Translations under genes and position numbers: made by a program | In this document: piece after piece, positions 1 to 9,100 of the stretch | How positions within the stretch are numbered: position 1 is the stretch's first letter | How the letters are laid out: each line of letters starts with the position of its first letter | Assembly (NCBI GenBank): GCA_964494505.1 | Contig: CAZBRO010000007.1 | Coordinates: 62,001 to 126,000, forward strand | From: CAIYRG01 sp964494505 | GTDB lineage: Bacteria; Pseudomonadota; Alphaproteobacteria; Micropepsales; Micropepsaceae | Direction of reading: 5' to 3' | DNA: 64,000 nucleotides | The notes under the pieces: model-generated | Seen by the model: only the letters and a program-made list of their open reading frames with translations | Databases searched by the model: none | What the model was told of the DNA's origin: nothing

Positions 1-71
1 TCGATGCCGAGCATGATCGCAAGCCCGAACACCAGGATATGATGACCGATCGCCAGCCAGAGGTCCGTCAC
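1..71 (-). CDS. DUF2214 family membrane protein (5' part only)
   Basis: Only the first 23 codons are inside the window. They start at a GTG at 69-71, preceded by a strong GGAGGGG ribosome site at about 78-84. The peptide begins VTDLWLAIGHHILVFG and continues hydrophobic, which resembles the N-terminus of DUF2214 integral membrane proteins of unknown function. The gene follows hslU by 27 nt on the same strand, so it is probably the last gene of the hslVU transcript. The family call rests on a short stretch and is tentative. Confidence 0.55.
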   Translation of the reverse strand, partial: MTDLWLAIGHHILVFGLAIMLGI

Positions 72-98
72 GGCCGCCCCTCCTTGCCCCTGGCCAGT

Positions 99-1409
99 CT
101 ACAGGATGAAGCGTGACAAATCCTGGTCCTTGGCGAGATCCTCGACCTGCGCGCGGACATAGGCATCGTTTATGGTGATGCTTTCCTGCGGCCGGTCCGT
201 GGCGCTGAAGCTGATCTCGTCGAGCACCCGCTCCATGATCGTCTGAAGACGCCGCGCCCCGATGTTCTCCACCCGCGCATTTACGTCGGCGGCGATTTCG
301 GCGATCGCATCGATGCCGTCTTCCGTGAAGGTAAGCGTCACATTCTCGGTCGCCATCAGCGCGATATATTGCTTGATGAGGCTCGCTTCGGGCTCGGTCA
401 GGATGCGGCGGAAATCCTCGCGTGTGAGCGCCTTCAGCTCGACGCGGATGGGAAGCCGGCCCTGCAGTTCCGGCAGCAGGTCCGACGGCTTGGCCAGATG
501 GAACGCGCCCGAAGCGATGAACAGGATGTGGTCGGTCTTGACCGCTCCGTGCTTGGTCGCAACCGTCGTGCCTTCGAGCAGCGGCAAAAGATCGCGCTGC
601 ACGCCTTCGCGTGAGACATCGGCGCCGCCACGCACTTCGCCGCGGGCCGAAATCTTGTCGATCTCGTCCAGGAACACGATGCCGTTGTTCTCGACCGTAT
701 GGATGGCGTCGCGGATCACCGATTCATTGTCGAGCAGCTTGTCGGCCTCCTCGGCGATCAAAAGATCGTGCGATTCCGCGACCGTTGTGCGCCGCGTCTT
801 GGTACGGCCGCCCAGCGCCTTGCCGAAAATATCGCCGAGATTGACCATGCCGATCTGGGCGCCCGGCATGCCGGGAATCTCGAGCGAGGGCATGCCGGCC
901 CCGGTGTCGCGCACTTCGATCTCGATTTCCTTGTCGTTGAGTTCGCCCGCGCGCAGCCGCTTGCGGAAGGCGTCGCGGGTGGCGGCCCCCGCGCTGCCGA
1001 CGAGCGCGGTCAGGACGCGCTCTTCGGCCTTGGCTTCGGCTTGCGCTTCGACGTCTTTGCGCTTGGCGGCGCGGACGAGCCCGATTCCCACCTCCAGAAG
1101 ATCGCGCACGATCTGCTCGACGTCGCGGCCGACGTAGCCGACCTCGGTGAATTTGGTGGCCTCGACTTTCAGGAAGGGCGCTTGTGCAAGCTTCGCCAGC
1201 CGCCGCGAAATCTCGGTCTTGCCCACGCCTGTCGGCCCGATCATCAGGATGTTCTTGGGCATGACCTCGTCGCGCATGGCTTCGGGCAGTTGCTGGCGGC
1301 GCCAGCGATTCCTGAGCGCGATGGCGACGGCGCGCTTGGCGTCGTGCTGACCGATGATGAAGCGGTCGAGTTCCGAAACGATTTCGCGGGGAGTGAAGAA
1401 AGACGACAT
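99..1409 (-). CDS. hslU: ATP-dependent protease ATPase subunit HslU
   Basis: This is the AAA+ unfoldase of the cytoplasmic HslUV (ClpYQ) protease, which unfolds substrates and threads them into the HslV chamber. The 436-residue protein is the usual family length. The Walker A motif GPTGVGKT is at residues 58-65 and the Walker B motif GIVFLDEID follows the variable I-domain. It ends in DLSRFIL, typical of the C-terminal tail that docks into HslV. The chosen start, MSSFFTPREIV, matches family N-termini; the reading frame stays open upstream but would run through the hslV region. It lies 20 nt downstream of hslV in the conserved hslVU order. Confidence 0.97.
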   Translation of the reverse strand: MSSFFTPREIVSELDRFIIGQHDAKRAVAIALRNRWRRQQLPEAMRDEVMPKNILMIGPTGVGKTEISRRLAKLAQAPFLKVEATKFTEVGYVGRDVEQIVRDLLEVGIGLVRAAKRKDVEAQAEAKAEERVLTALVGSAGAATRDAFRKRLRAGELNDKEIEIEVRDTGAGMPSLEIPGMPGAQIGMVNLGDIFGKALGGRTKTRRTTVAESHDLLIAEEADKLLDNESVIRDAIHTVENNGIVFLDEIDKISARGEVRGGADVSREGVQRDLLPLLEGTTVATKHGAVKTDHILFIASGAFHLAKPSDLLPELQGRLPIRVELKALTREDFRRILTEPEASLIKQYIALMATENVTLTFTEDGIDAIAEIAADVNARVENIGARRLQTIMERVLDEISFSATDRPQESITINDAYVRAQVEDLAKDQDLSRFIL

Positions 1410-1429
1410 TCGTGACCTGCTTATTGCCC

Positions 1430-1978
1430 TCAACGCGGCGCGTCGAGGCTCTCGATGGTGACATTCTCGTTGGTGAAGACGCAGATTCCGGCGGCGATCT
1501 TCATGGCGCGCCGCGCAATTTCCTCGGCCGAGAAATCGAGCGGCAGCAATGCCCGCGCTGCTGCGAGCGCGAACGGCCCGCCCGAGCCGATGCCGATCAG
1601 GCTGTCTTCGGGTTCGAGCACATCGCCCGTTCCCGACAGCACCAGCGAGGAATTCCTGTCCGCCACCGCCATCATCGCTTCCAGCCGGCGCAGATAGCGG
1701 TCGGTCCGCCAATCCTTGGCCAATTCCACGCAGGCCCGCGCAAGATTGCCGGGATGCTGCTCCAGCTTGGCTTCGAGGCGCTCGAACAGCGCAAAGGCGT
1801 CTGCCGTCGCCCCGGCGAAGCCTGCGATCACGTCGCCCTTGCCGAGCCGCCGCACTTTCTTGGCGTTGGCCTTGACGATGGTATTGCCCATCGAGACCTG
1901 CCCGTCGCCAGCGATCACCACTTTCCCGCCCTTCCGGACCGAAAGAATGGTGGTGCCGTGCCACAGCGCTTCGCTCAT
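1430..1978 (-). CDS. hslV: ATP-dependent protease proteolytic subunit HslV
   Basis: This is the N-terminal-nucleophile threonine peptidase of HslUV. The 182-residue protein starts with a short propeptide (MSEALWHG), and removal of this would expose Thr9 of TTILSVRKGG as the catalytic residue. The conserved VIAGDGQVSMGNT and AGFAGATADAF segments follow. The start at 1976-1978 gives the expected short propeptide; an upstream in-frame start at about 2002 would lengthen it without support. hslV is the first gene of hslVU and is divergent from hisB across about 140 nt, so the two promoters must lie in that gap. Confidence 0.97.
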   Translation of the reverse strand: MSEALWHGTTILSVRKGGKVVIAGDGQVSMGNTIVKANAKKVRRLGKGDVIAGFAGATADAFALFERLEAKLEQHPGNLARACVELAKDWRTDRYLRRLEAMMAVADRNSSLVLSGTGDVLEPEDSLIGIGSGGPFALAAARALLPLDFSAEEIARRAMKIAAGICVFTNENVTIESLDAPR

Positions 1979-2119
1979 CTTGATTGCCGCTCCAGGGGTC
2001 AAACGCGAACAGAGGATATGGGCTCAGCTTTGCCGGATCGCAACCGCGGCCCTGCTCAAACCCTTCGACTACCCCATTTTCATACGATATAGCTCAGCCT
2101 TTCCCTGGACGATTCCGCC

Positions 2120-2719
2120 ATGCGCACCGCCACTATCGAACGCAAGACACGGGAGACGGAGATTCTGGCTTCCGTCGATCTCGACGGCACCGGACTCTAC
2201 GACGTCGATACCGGCATCGGCTTTCTCGACCACATGCTGGAGAGTTTTTCGCGTCATTCGGCGATCGATTTGAAAGTACGCGCGCAAGGCGACCTGCACG
2301 TCGATTTCCACCACACGACCGAGGACACCGCCATCGTCATCGGAAGCGCGATCAAGCGCGCGCTCGGGGATTTTGCCGGCATCCGCCGCTTCGGCTCGAT
2401 CCTGATGCCCATGGACGAGACGCTGACGCGCGTGGCCATCGACGTGTCCAACCGTCCCTATCTGATCTGGAAGGTGCAGTTCACACGCCCGAAGATCGGG
2501 GAAATGGACACCGAATTGTTCCGCGAATGGTTCCAGGCGCTGGCCCAGAACGCCGGCATCTGCCTGCACATCGAAAATCTCTATGGCGAGAACAGCCACC
2601 ATATTGTGGAAACCTGCTTCAAGGGCACGGCGCGTGCGCTGCGTCAGGCCATAGAGATCGACGAGCGTCTGGAAGGCGCGGTCCCTTCCACCAAGGACAC
2701 GCTGTCCGACGATCAGTGA
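2120..2719 (+). CDS. hisB: Imidazoleglycerol-phosphate dehydratase
   Basis: HisB performs the sixth step of histidine biosynthesis, converting imidazole-glycerol phosphate to imidazole-acetol phosphate in the cytoplasm. The 199-residue protein carries the manganese-binding signature motifs GFLDHML near the N-terminus, DLHVDFHHTTEDT in the middle and GENSHHIVE near the C-terminus. It is the single-domain form, without the phosphatase domain of enterobacterial HisB. In many alphaproteobacteria hisB sits divergent from hslVU and is followed by hisH, hisA and hisF; here the first half of that arrangement is kept but the downstream his genes are replaced by an unrelated channel gene. Confidence 0.97.
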   Translation: MRTATIERKTRETEILASVDLDGTGLYDVDTGIGFLDHMLESFSRHSAIDLKVRAQGDLHVDFHHTTEDTAIVIGSAIKRALGDFAGIRRFGSILMPMDETLTRVAIDVSNRPYLIWKVQFTRPKIGEMDTELFREWFQALAQNAGICLHIENLYGENSHHIVETCFKGTARALRQAIEIDERLEGAVPSTKDTLSDDQ

Positions 2720-2766
2720 GCCTGCCCCTTTGGGGTGCCGGACGCGGCCCAAAGGAGCGGCGAGCC

Positions 2767-3396
2767 ATGACCAGCCTCTACAATCAGATCGCAGGACGGA
2801 GCAAGGAACGCCTCGCCGCGCTTTCCGACGGCGTGTTCGCATTCGCGATGACGGTCCTGGTGCTGGATCTGCGTCCACCGGCAGTTGGGTTGATTCATTC
2901 GGAAGGCGATCTCGGATACGCGCTGTTGACGCTGGTTCCGCGCCTGGTTCCTTTTCTGATGAGCTTCATGACGCTCGGCATCTTCTGGGTCGGGCAGCAA
3001 ACCCAGCACGATTCGCTCTCCCACACGGACCGGTCTTATACGTGGTTCCACATCGCGTTCCTGATGGCGGTCTGCGTCTTGCCGTTTTCGACGTCGCTCC
3101 TGGCCGAGTTCATCGCCTTCCGAACTGCGCTTCTTGTGTATTGGGCGAATCTGCTCCTGCTCGGGCTGCTGCTGATGGCGGGCTGGTATCGCGCGAAATC
3201 GTTCGGTCTCGTCAGTAAGGACGCACCGCCCGACATCGACAGCGCCTTCATTCGCCGCGTGGTCATCGCCCAGGCGCTCTATGCGTTCGGTGCGGCGCTT
3301 TGCGTGTTTTCGACCTGGTGGAGCATCGGGTTCATCCTCGCGGCCCAGGTCAATTACGTCATTGCTCCGCGTTTCAAGCCATTCAGCTGGCTGTGA
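2767..3396 (+). CDS. TMEM175-family (DUF1211) potassium channel-like protein
   Basis: A 209-residue polytopic membrane protein with about six hydrophobic segments. The N-terminal signature R-x4-SDGVFAFAMT near residues 14-29 is the TMEM175 (DUF1211) pore-lining motif; the canonical FSD triad reads LSD here, a change in a residue important for gating in the family. Bacterial members form tetrameric potassium channels. An AAAGGAGCGG ribosome site lies at 2751-2760. It follows hisB by 47 nt on the same strand but has no evident metabolic link to it. Assignment to the family is firm; actual ion selectivity is inference. Confidence 0.8.
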   Translation: MTSLYNQIAGRSKERLAALSDGVFAFAMTVLVLDLRPPAVGLIHSEGDLGYALLTLVPRLVPFLMSFMTLGIFWVGQQTQHDSLSHTDRSYTWFHIAFLMAVCVLPFSTSLLAEFIAFRTALLVYWANLLLLGLLLMAGWYRAKSFGLVSKDAPPDIDSAFIRRVVIAQALYAFGAALCVFSTWWSIGFILAAQVNYVIAPRFKPFSWL

Positions 3397-3442
3397 AAAT
3401 TCCGGACTGAAAAGCGCGCGGCGGCACGTTTTCGGGCCTTCT

Positions 3443-3471
3443 CGGCTTGGATTTGCGCGGTGCGAGTGGCA
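3443..3471 (+). promoter_or_regulatory. Upstream block shared with the second ThDP-enzyme gene (copy 1)
   Basis: The 12-mer CGGCTTGGATTT at 3443-3454, followed 11 nt later by GTGGCA at 3466-3471, recurs upstream of the paralogous gene at 10946-10975 with only 1 nt difference in spacing. It lies 44-72 nt before the start codon. The intervening bases differ, which suggests a conserved promoter or regulator site rather than mere duplication. It does not fit a simple -35/-10 spacing. Confidence 0.4.
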
Positions 3472-3514
3472 CATTCCCGCGCCAGAACGGACCAGATCGG
3501 GAGGGCCGCGCTTC

Positions 3515-5458
3515 ATGTCGAACCCCACATCCAAACCGCCGAAAATGAAGCGTCGTCAATTCTTGAAGGGCGCGCTGGCAGCCGGTCCGGCAATCGGGCT
3601 GGCCGCCGCGAACAATGCCGCGGCGCAAACAGCACCCGCGCGCGCTTCCAGCGTTCCCGTGGCGCCGCCGAACGAAAACGTCTTGCCCGACGGCACGCCT
3701 CTGACCGAAGCGCGCAGCGGATCGGATTGGATGGTGGACGTCATCAAGACGCTCGGCATCGATTACGTCGCGTGCCTGCCTGCCTCCACGTTCCGCGGCT
3801 TGCAGGAATCGCTGCTCAATTACGGCATGAACACCAAGCCCGAATACATCATGTGCCTGCACGAGGAATGCGCGGTCGCCATGGCGCACGGCTATGCAAA
3901 GGTCGCGCGCAAACCCATGGCCGCCATGGTGCATAGCACCGTCGGGCTTCAGCATGCCTCGATGGCGATCTACAACGCCTATGCCGACCGCGCTCCCATC
4001 CTGGTAATTTCGGGCAACATGCAGAACAACGCGGCGCGGCGGCCGAACGTCGAATGGAACCACGCCGCCGTCGATCAGAACGCCACCGTGCGCGACTTCA
4101 CCAAATGGGACGCCCAGCCGACCAGCCTGCAGGCAACCGGCGAAGCGCTGGTACAGGCCTATGACCTCGCCAGCACCGCGCCGATGGGACCGGTGTTGGT
4201 GACCATCGACACCGATGTGCAGGAGGATCCGCTGCCGAAGGAGGAGGAGGCCAAGCTCCGCATCCCGAAGCTCACGCGCCGCTCCCATCCGCAGGGAGAC
4301 GACGAATCGTTGCGCGAAGCCGCAAAGCTGCTGGTCGCGGCGGAAAATCCCGTCATCTACGCCAACCGCTATGGCCGCACCGAGAAGGGCCCCGCGTTGC
4401 TGGTGCAATTGGCCGAGCTGCTGCACGCGCCCGTGATCGACGGCCGGGCGCGGATGAACTTCCCCAGCCGGCACAAATACAATCATTCCGGACGCCGCGA
4501 GCAGGCGCTCGCACAAGCCGATCTGCTGCTGGCGCTGGAACCGGTCGAGCTGTGGGGCTTGACCAACGATGTGCGCGACCTGATCGGCCGGCCCAATGTC
4601 CGGCTCAACCGTCAGGCGAACCTGAAGGTCATCCACATCGGCACCGAAAGCCTGCTGCTCAAAGCCAATTATGGCGATGTTCAGCGCTACGCCCCGGCCG
4701 ATCTTCCCATCGCCGGCGATGCCGAAGCGAGCATGCCGTCCCTGATCGAGGCGGTGAAACGCGAACTCACGCCCGCCCGCGCCGCCGTGCTTTCCCAACG
4801 TGGCGCAAAGCTCGCCGAGATGGCGCCGCGCCTTCTGGAGCAGGCGCGCGTCGATGCGACCTATGGCTGGGATGCCTCGCCGGTTTCGGTGGCGCGCACC
4901 TGCATGGAGCTGTGGGACCAGTTGAAGGCCGAAGACTGGACCATGCCGACCGAGACGGTGTTCCTGTCCGATTACCCGCATCGGCTCTGGGATATCGACA
5001 AGCCGCACAATTGTATCGGCGGGTCGGGTGCGCAGGGGGTGGGCTACAACGCTCCTGCCGCATTGGGTGCCGCACTTGCCAACAAGGGGACGGGGCGCGT
5101 CACCGCTGCCATCATCGGTGACGGCGAGCTGATGATGACCAACACCATGCTGTGGACCGCGGCGCATCATCAGATTCCGCTGCTCGCCATCGTGCACAAC
5201 AACCGCGCCTATCATATGGAGGTGATGCACACGCTGCGCATGGCCGACCGGCGTTCGCGCGACACCAGCCGCATCCATATCGGCACCGACATCAAGAACC
5301 CGAATGTCGATTATGCGACGCTCGCCAAATCCATGGGGGTCTATGGCCAGGGGCCGATCGAGAACCCGAACGACCTCGGTCCCGCGATCCGGCGCGCCAT
5401 CGACGCGGTCAAGCGGGGCGAGCCGGCGCTGATCGACGTCGTCTCTCAACCGCGCTGA
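3515..5458 (+). CDS. Tat-exported thiamine-diphosphate-dependent enzyme (acetolactate synthase/pyruvate oxidase-like), copy 1
   Basis: A 647-residue enzyme of the acetolactate synthase/pyruvate oxidase superfamily. The N-terminus has a twin-arginine signal, KRRQFLKG at residues 12-19, then a hydrophobic run and an AAA-Q cleavage-like site near residue 37. The catalytic fold is complete: the cofactor-activating Glu117 in HEECAVAMAHGYAK, a central Rossmann-like domain, and the ThDP/Mg motif GDG (535-537) ending in HNN (561-563). ThDP is loaded in the cytoplasm, so Tat export of the folded holoenzyme is sensible. The gene is followed after 7 nt by a secreted cytochrome c, which suggests an oxidative 2-keto-acid decarboxylase that gives electrons to the cytochrome. 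The substrate, and whether FAD is bound, are unknown. It is closely similar to the product of 11036-12964. Confidence 0.85.
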   Translation: MSNPTSKPPKMKRRQFLKGALAAGPAIGLAAANNAAAQTAPARASSVPVAPPNENVLPDGTPLTEARSGSDWMVDVIKTLGIDYVACLPASTFRGLQESLLNYGMNTKPEYIMCLHEECAVAMAHGYAKVARKPMAAMVHSTVGLQHASMAIYNAYADRAPILVISGNMQNNAARRPNVEWNHAAVDQNATVRDFTKWDAQPTSLQATGEALVQAYDLASTAPMGPVLVTIDTDVQEDPLPKEEEAKLRIPKLTRRSHPQGDDESLREAAKLLVAAENPVIYANRYGRTEKGPALLVQLAELLHAPVIDGRARMNFPSRHKYNHSGRREQALAQADLLLALEPVELWGLTNDVRDLIGRPNVRLNRQANLKVIHIGTESLLLKANYGDVQRYAPADLPIAGDAEASMPSLIEAVKRELTPARAAVLSQRGAKLAEMAPRLLEQARVDATYGWDASPVSVARTCMELWDQLKAEDWTMPTETVFLSDYPHRLWDIDKPHNCIGGSGAQGVGYNAPAALGAALANKGTGRVTAAIIGDGELMMTNTMLWTAAHHQIPLLAIVHNNRAYHMEVMHTLRMADRRSRDTSRIHIGTDIKNPNVDYATLAKSMGVYGQGPIENPNDLGPAIRRAIDAVKRGEPALIDVVSQPR

Positions 5459-5465
5459 GGCTAAG

Positions 5466-5813
5466 ATGTACAGGATTTTCGCTGTCGTATTTGCGCTTGC
5501 GGTAGGCTCGGCGACGGGGATCGCGTCGGCCCAGGACGAGCCCAAAGGAACCCCCCAAGCGGGGAAGCAATTGTTCGAGGTCAAGGGTTGCTATTCCTGC
5601 CACGGCTTTGTCGGCCAGGGCAGCCGCGAAGGCCCGCGCTTGACGCCGCCGCTCGCCTATTCCGCCTTCTTGCTCCAGCTTCGAACCCCCCGGGCGATCA
5701 TGCCGCCTTACGAGCAGGCGCTGGTTTCCGACCAGCAGGCGGCCGACATCCACGCCTATCTTGCGAGCCAGCCCAAGCCGCCCGACCCCAAGACGGTCCG
5801 ATTGTTGCAATAG
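5466..5813 (+). CDS. Small secreted class I cytochrome c, partner of ThDP enzyme copy 1
   Basis: A 115-residue protein with a Sec signal peptide ending in ASA at residues 20-22. The haem-binding motif CYSCH is at residues 42-46 and a probable axial Met lies in RAIMPPYEQ. The single haem domain is of the size of c-type cytochromes that serve periplasmic dehydrogenases. The start follows the stop of the ThDP enzyme by 7 nt, and its GAGG ribosome site overlaps that stop codon, so the two are almost certainly co-translated. Together with an identical arrangement at 11036-13408, this marks it as the dedicated electron acceptor (inference). Confidence 0.9.
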   Translation: MYRIFAVVFALAVGSATGIASAQDEPKGTPQAGKQLFEVKGCYSCHGFVGQGSREGPRLTPPLAYSAFLLQLRTPRAIMPPYEQALVSDQQAADIHAYLASQPKPPDPKTVRLLQ

Positions 5814-5835
5814 CAACGGTTGCTGCAAAAGCAAC
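5804..5835 (+). repeat. Two tandem short hairpins at the end of the cytochrome c gene
   Basis: GTTGC-AATA-GCAAC at 5804-5817 is followed by GTTGCT-GCAAA-AGCAAC at 5819-5835. Each is an inverted repeat and the two are also direct repeats of each other, so alternative pairings are possible. The first contains the stop codon. No T-run follows, so this is not a clear intrinsic terminator. A role in mRNA 3'-end protection or regulation is possible. Confidence 0.45.
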
Positions 5836-6142
5836 GAGACGGCGCGCAATGCTGATGTAGGAAACTTTCCTACAACAGCCCGTCTGTATCCGAGTTACAA
5901 CAATGCAAGAATAAACGCCCTGGTCGGGGTGGTCACGTTGACGCTGACTTCGACGGAGCATCTAATTGTCTAAATCAAATTTCACATTTCGTTAGTGCAG
6001 CTGAAGACGAGTTTTTCAGAGTCACCATGGCGGAATGAAGAATGAGGGTAACTAGTAGCAAAAGATAGCTTCAGCTGAATCGTTCGTAGTTCCGCCCAAA
6101 CAACAAAAGGGTTGGCTCAGCCGCCCCGGGGGAGGAATTGCG
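5836..6142. other. Intergenic region before the TonB receptor
   Basis: About 300 nt without a convincing gene, and more AT-rich than the flanking coding DNA. CAGCTGAA occurs twice (5998-6005 and 6072-6079), the second copy inside the palindrome TTCAGCTGAA. A GGGGGAGGAATT ribosome site at about 6129-6138 serves the receptor gene. The region must hold the receptor promoter, but I cannot pick a clear -35/-10 pair. Confidence 0.4.
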
Positions 6143-9100
6143 ATGAATCCGAAGACATCCAGATTCGCCACGTTGTTGGGTTCTGCGTCTTTTGCCGCGC
6201 TGGCGGCATCGCCCGCTGCGCAGGCGCAGCAGGTCGCCCAGGCCCAAATGGCCCAGGCTGCCCCGGCAGAAATTCCAGAGCAGGTGCTGATCACGGGCTC
6301 CCTCATCCGCGGCACGGCCGCCGTGGGCGTGCCCGTTACCAATCTCAGCGTCCAGGATCTCCGGATGACGGGATCATTAACGACATCGGACCTCTTCCGC
6401 ACCATCCCCCAATTCAACGTCATTCCGGGCCCCGTCGGCACCCAGGCCGCCAATGTGGAGCGCGGAACCCGCGTCAACCTCCGCCAGCTGGATACGGGAT
6501 CGGCGCCCCGCTCGCTGATGATGATCGACGGCGTGCGCTACCCGCCTCAGGGCAACGGCCTCTGCCAGATCGATCCTTCGATCATTCCCTCGGTTGCCAT
6601 CGACCGCATCGACCTCCTCCTGGACGGCGCCTCGGCGACCTATGGATCGGACGCCATCGGCGGCGTGATCAATATCATTCTCAGGAAGGGTTTTGACGGC
6701 GCCCAAACCGAAGTCGGCTGGACCACCGGCTCCGGCGGAAACACCAAATATCTCGCCTCCCAATTGTGGGGCCGGACCTGGGAGGGCGGCGACATCACCA
6801 TCGGCTATCAGTGGTTCGATGTTTCTCCGACAAAGGGGAATTTCAACTCCAAATACAGCTTCGATTTCAGTCCTTGGGGGTTGGACAACAGAACGCCATT
6901 GGCCTCCTCCGCGCCGGGCATCGTTTCGGTGGCCGGGGTTGGCGGCGCCCCCAACAACGCCGGCGGCAATGCGCCGTTCTCGACCGACTCCGTCAATTAT
7001 CCGGCGACCAACGGTCACAATTGTACGAACTGCTTCTCGATTCCGGCGGGCACGGGCTCGAATTTCAATTCAGCGATCAACAGCGGCATAGGCCCGCTCG
7101 GGGGCAGCAGCGCTTCGACCATCAGCTGGGCAGCTTTGGCAACCCCTGCCAATGGCGGCCTGGTCAATGGTACGCGCAACGAATTCAACCCCTATTCCAT
7201 CACCACCTACAGCGCCGGTATCCAGTACACCGGCGCCACGATGACCGTCGATCAGCGCCTGACCAAGGACATCACCTTCTACGGCGAAGGCCTCTACGGC
7301 ATGCGCCGTTCGCAGTTTATCAACAACGCAACCGGCAACCAGCTCACCGTCGCGGTGCCGACCATCAATCCCTATTACCCCGCAGGTGCGCCCGCCGGCA
7401 TCCGCGTCAGTTATAGTTTTTCGATCGATTCGCCTTCCCAGACCGGCGCCATCGGCGAAGCCCAGCGCTATTTGGGCGGCTTCAATATCGCACTGCCGGG
7501 CGATTGGGCCGCGCAGACCTATTATTCGATGACGCGCGATTCCGAGTACAACCATGTCGTCGGTACGGTGAACCGGGCGGCCGTATCGGCGGCTCTGGGC
7601 TGGACGATGCCGGCGACCGCCCCAACGGGCACGCTTCCCACCATCGGGACCTTCACGAAGCCGGGCACGATTCCGTATTTGAACGTGTTCTGCGACGCGA
7701 CGGTGTTCAGTTGCAATGCGCCCAGCACGCTGGCCTATATCGGCGCCTTCAATGAGACCTCCGAGGCTTTCTGGGTCAACGAGAAGGGCGTCAAGGCTGA
7801 CGGGCCGCTGTTCGACCTGCCCGGCGGTACGGTGAGAGCGGCTATCGGCTCCAATTACACCAGCTACCACTTCCTGATCGCCAGCAATACCGAGACCAGC
7901 ACCAACAACACGGCGATGTCGCTTCTGCGGGATCCGGAAGGGCGGCGGGTATGGGCGGTGTTCGCGCAATTGAACGTGCCCATCATCGGCGACATGAACG
8001 CGCTGCCTCTTGTCCGTAAGCTGGAACTGGAAGGCTCGTGGCGTCACGACCAGTACAGTGACGCGGGCGGCACCTCAAATCCAAAGGTGGCCTTCAATTG
8101 GGAGCTCTCGGAAGACCTCGGCCTGACGCTGCGAGGTTCGTGGGGCACCTCGTTCCGCGCGCCGAACTTCGGCGAGTTCTCTCCCATTTCAAACGTGGCG
8201 TGGAACGGCTGGGGTCTGCAGAATGCGCCAGGGGCCGCCGCATTCCAGAACAACGCGACCATTCAGATCGCCTGCGACCCGGCGACCGGCAAGCCGCCGC
8301 CGGGATCGGGCGCGGAAAAACTGTTCAATGCGGGCTTCGCCTGTAATTCGCAGCCTGCCGGTCTATCGCTCAATGGCGGCGGCAAAGCCGCGGTGGATGC
8401 GGATTTCCGGAAGTTCACCAACACCGACAATCAGGTTCTGCATCCCGAAATCTCCACCAACTGGAGCGCAGGTTTCGATTTCGCGCCGACGGCCTTCTTG
8501 AAGGGTCTCGACGTTCAGGCCACATGGTACAGCGTCAAGATCAACAACCTTCTCATCAATTTCGGCAACCCGACGACCAACCGGTTCAACGATCCCTCGA
8601 TCGGCTTTGTCTATCTGGTGCCGAGCGATGTGGGCTGCCCGGTTTCACAGAATGGGCACCCCGAGCAATGCGCGAACTTCCAGGACATGGTGGCGAAGGC
8701 GCTTGCTCATCCCACCGACTCCGTCCCGACCGCCGCCCAGACTTTGATCTACTGGATCAATGACGGCGGCACTTTGAACAAGGGTTGGCAGAAGACGAGA
8801 GGCATCGACTGGAACATCAGTTACGACACCGATCTCGGCGATCTCGGCGCCTGGAGCACCGGAGTCACCGGCACCTATTATCTTGATCAGCCGGCAGTCC
8901 GCGTTCCTGGCGCACCAGGTGCCGCGGGAACGCCCATCGACGCCCTGTACCATGTCGATCTGTCCTCGGTTGGCGGCGTAGCGCAGAACGGCGTGGAATC
9001 GCTGCCGCGCTTCAAATACCGGGCGCGTTTGGGCTGGAGCGACGGACCATGGAGCGTCACCGGATTCATGGATTATGCGGGGCACTTCTTCCACACACAG

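Noticed and set aside
3460..3480. Sigma-54 promoter (TGGCAC) upstream of ThDP enzyme 1
   Set aside because: TGGCAC is present but the -12 half TTGC is not at the needed distance, and the copy-2 leader lacks it too.
3383..5584. A 733-codon open frame on the minus strand opposite ThDP enzyme 1
   Set aside because: It is antisense to a gene with full ThDP motifs, has His/Gly/Arg-rich low-complexity composition typical of GC-rich shadow frames, and matches no family.
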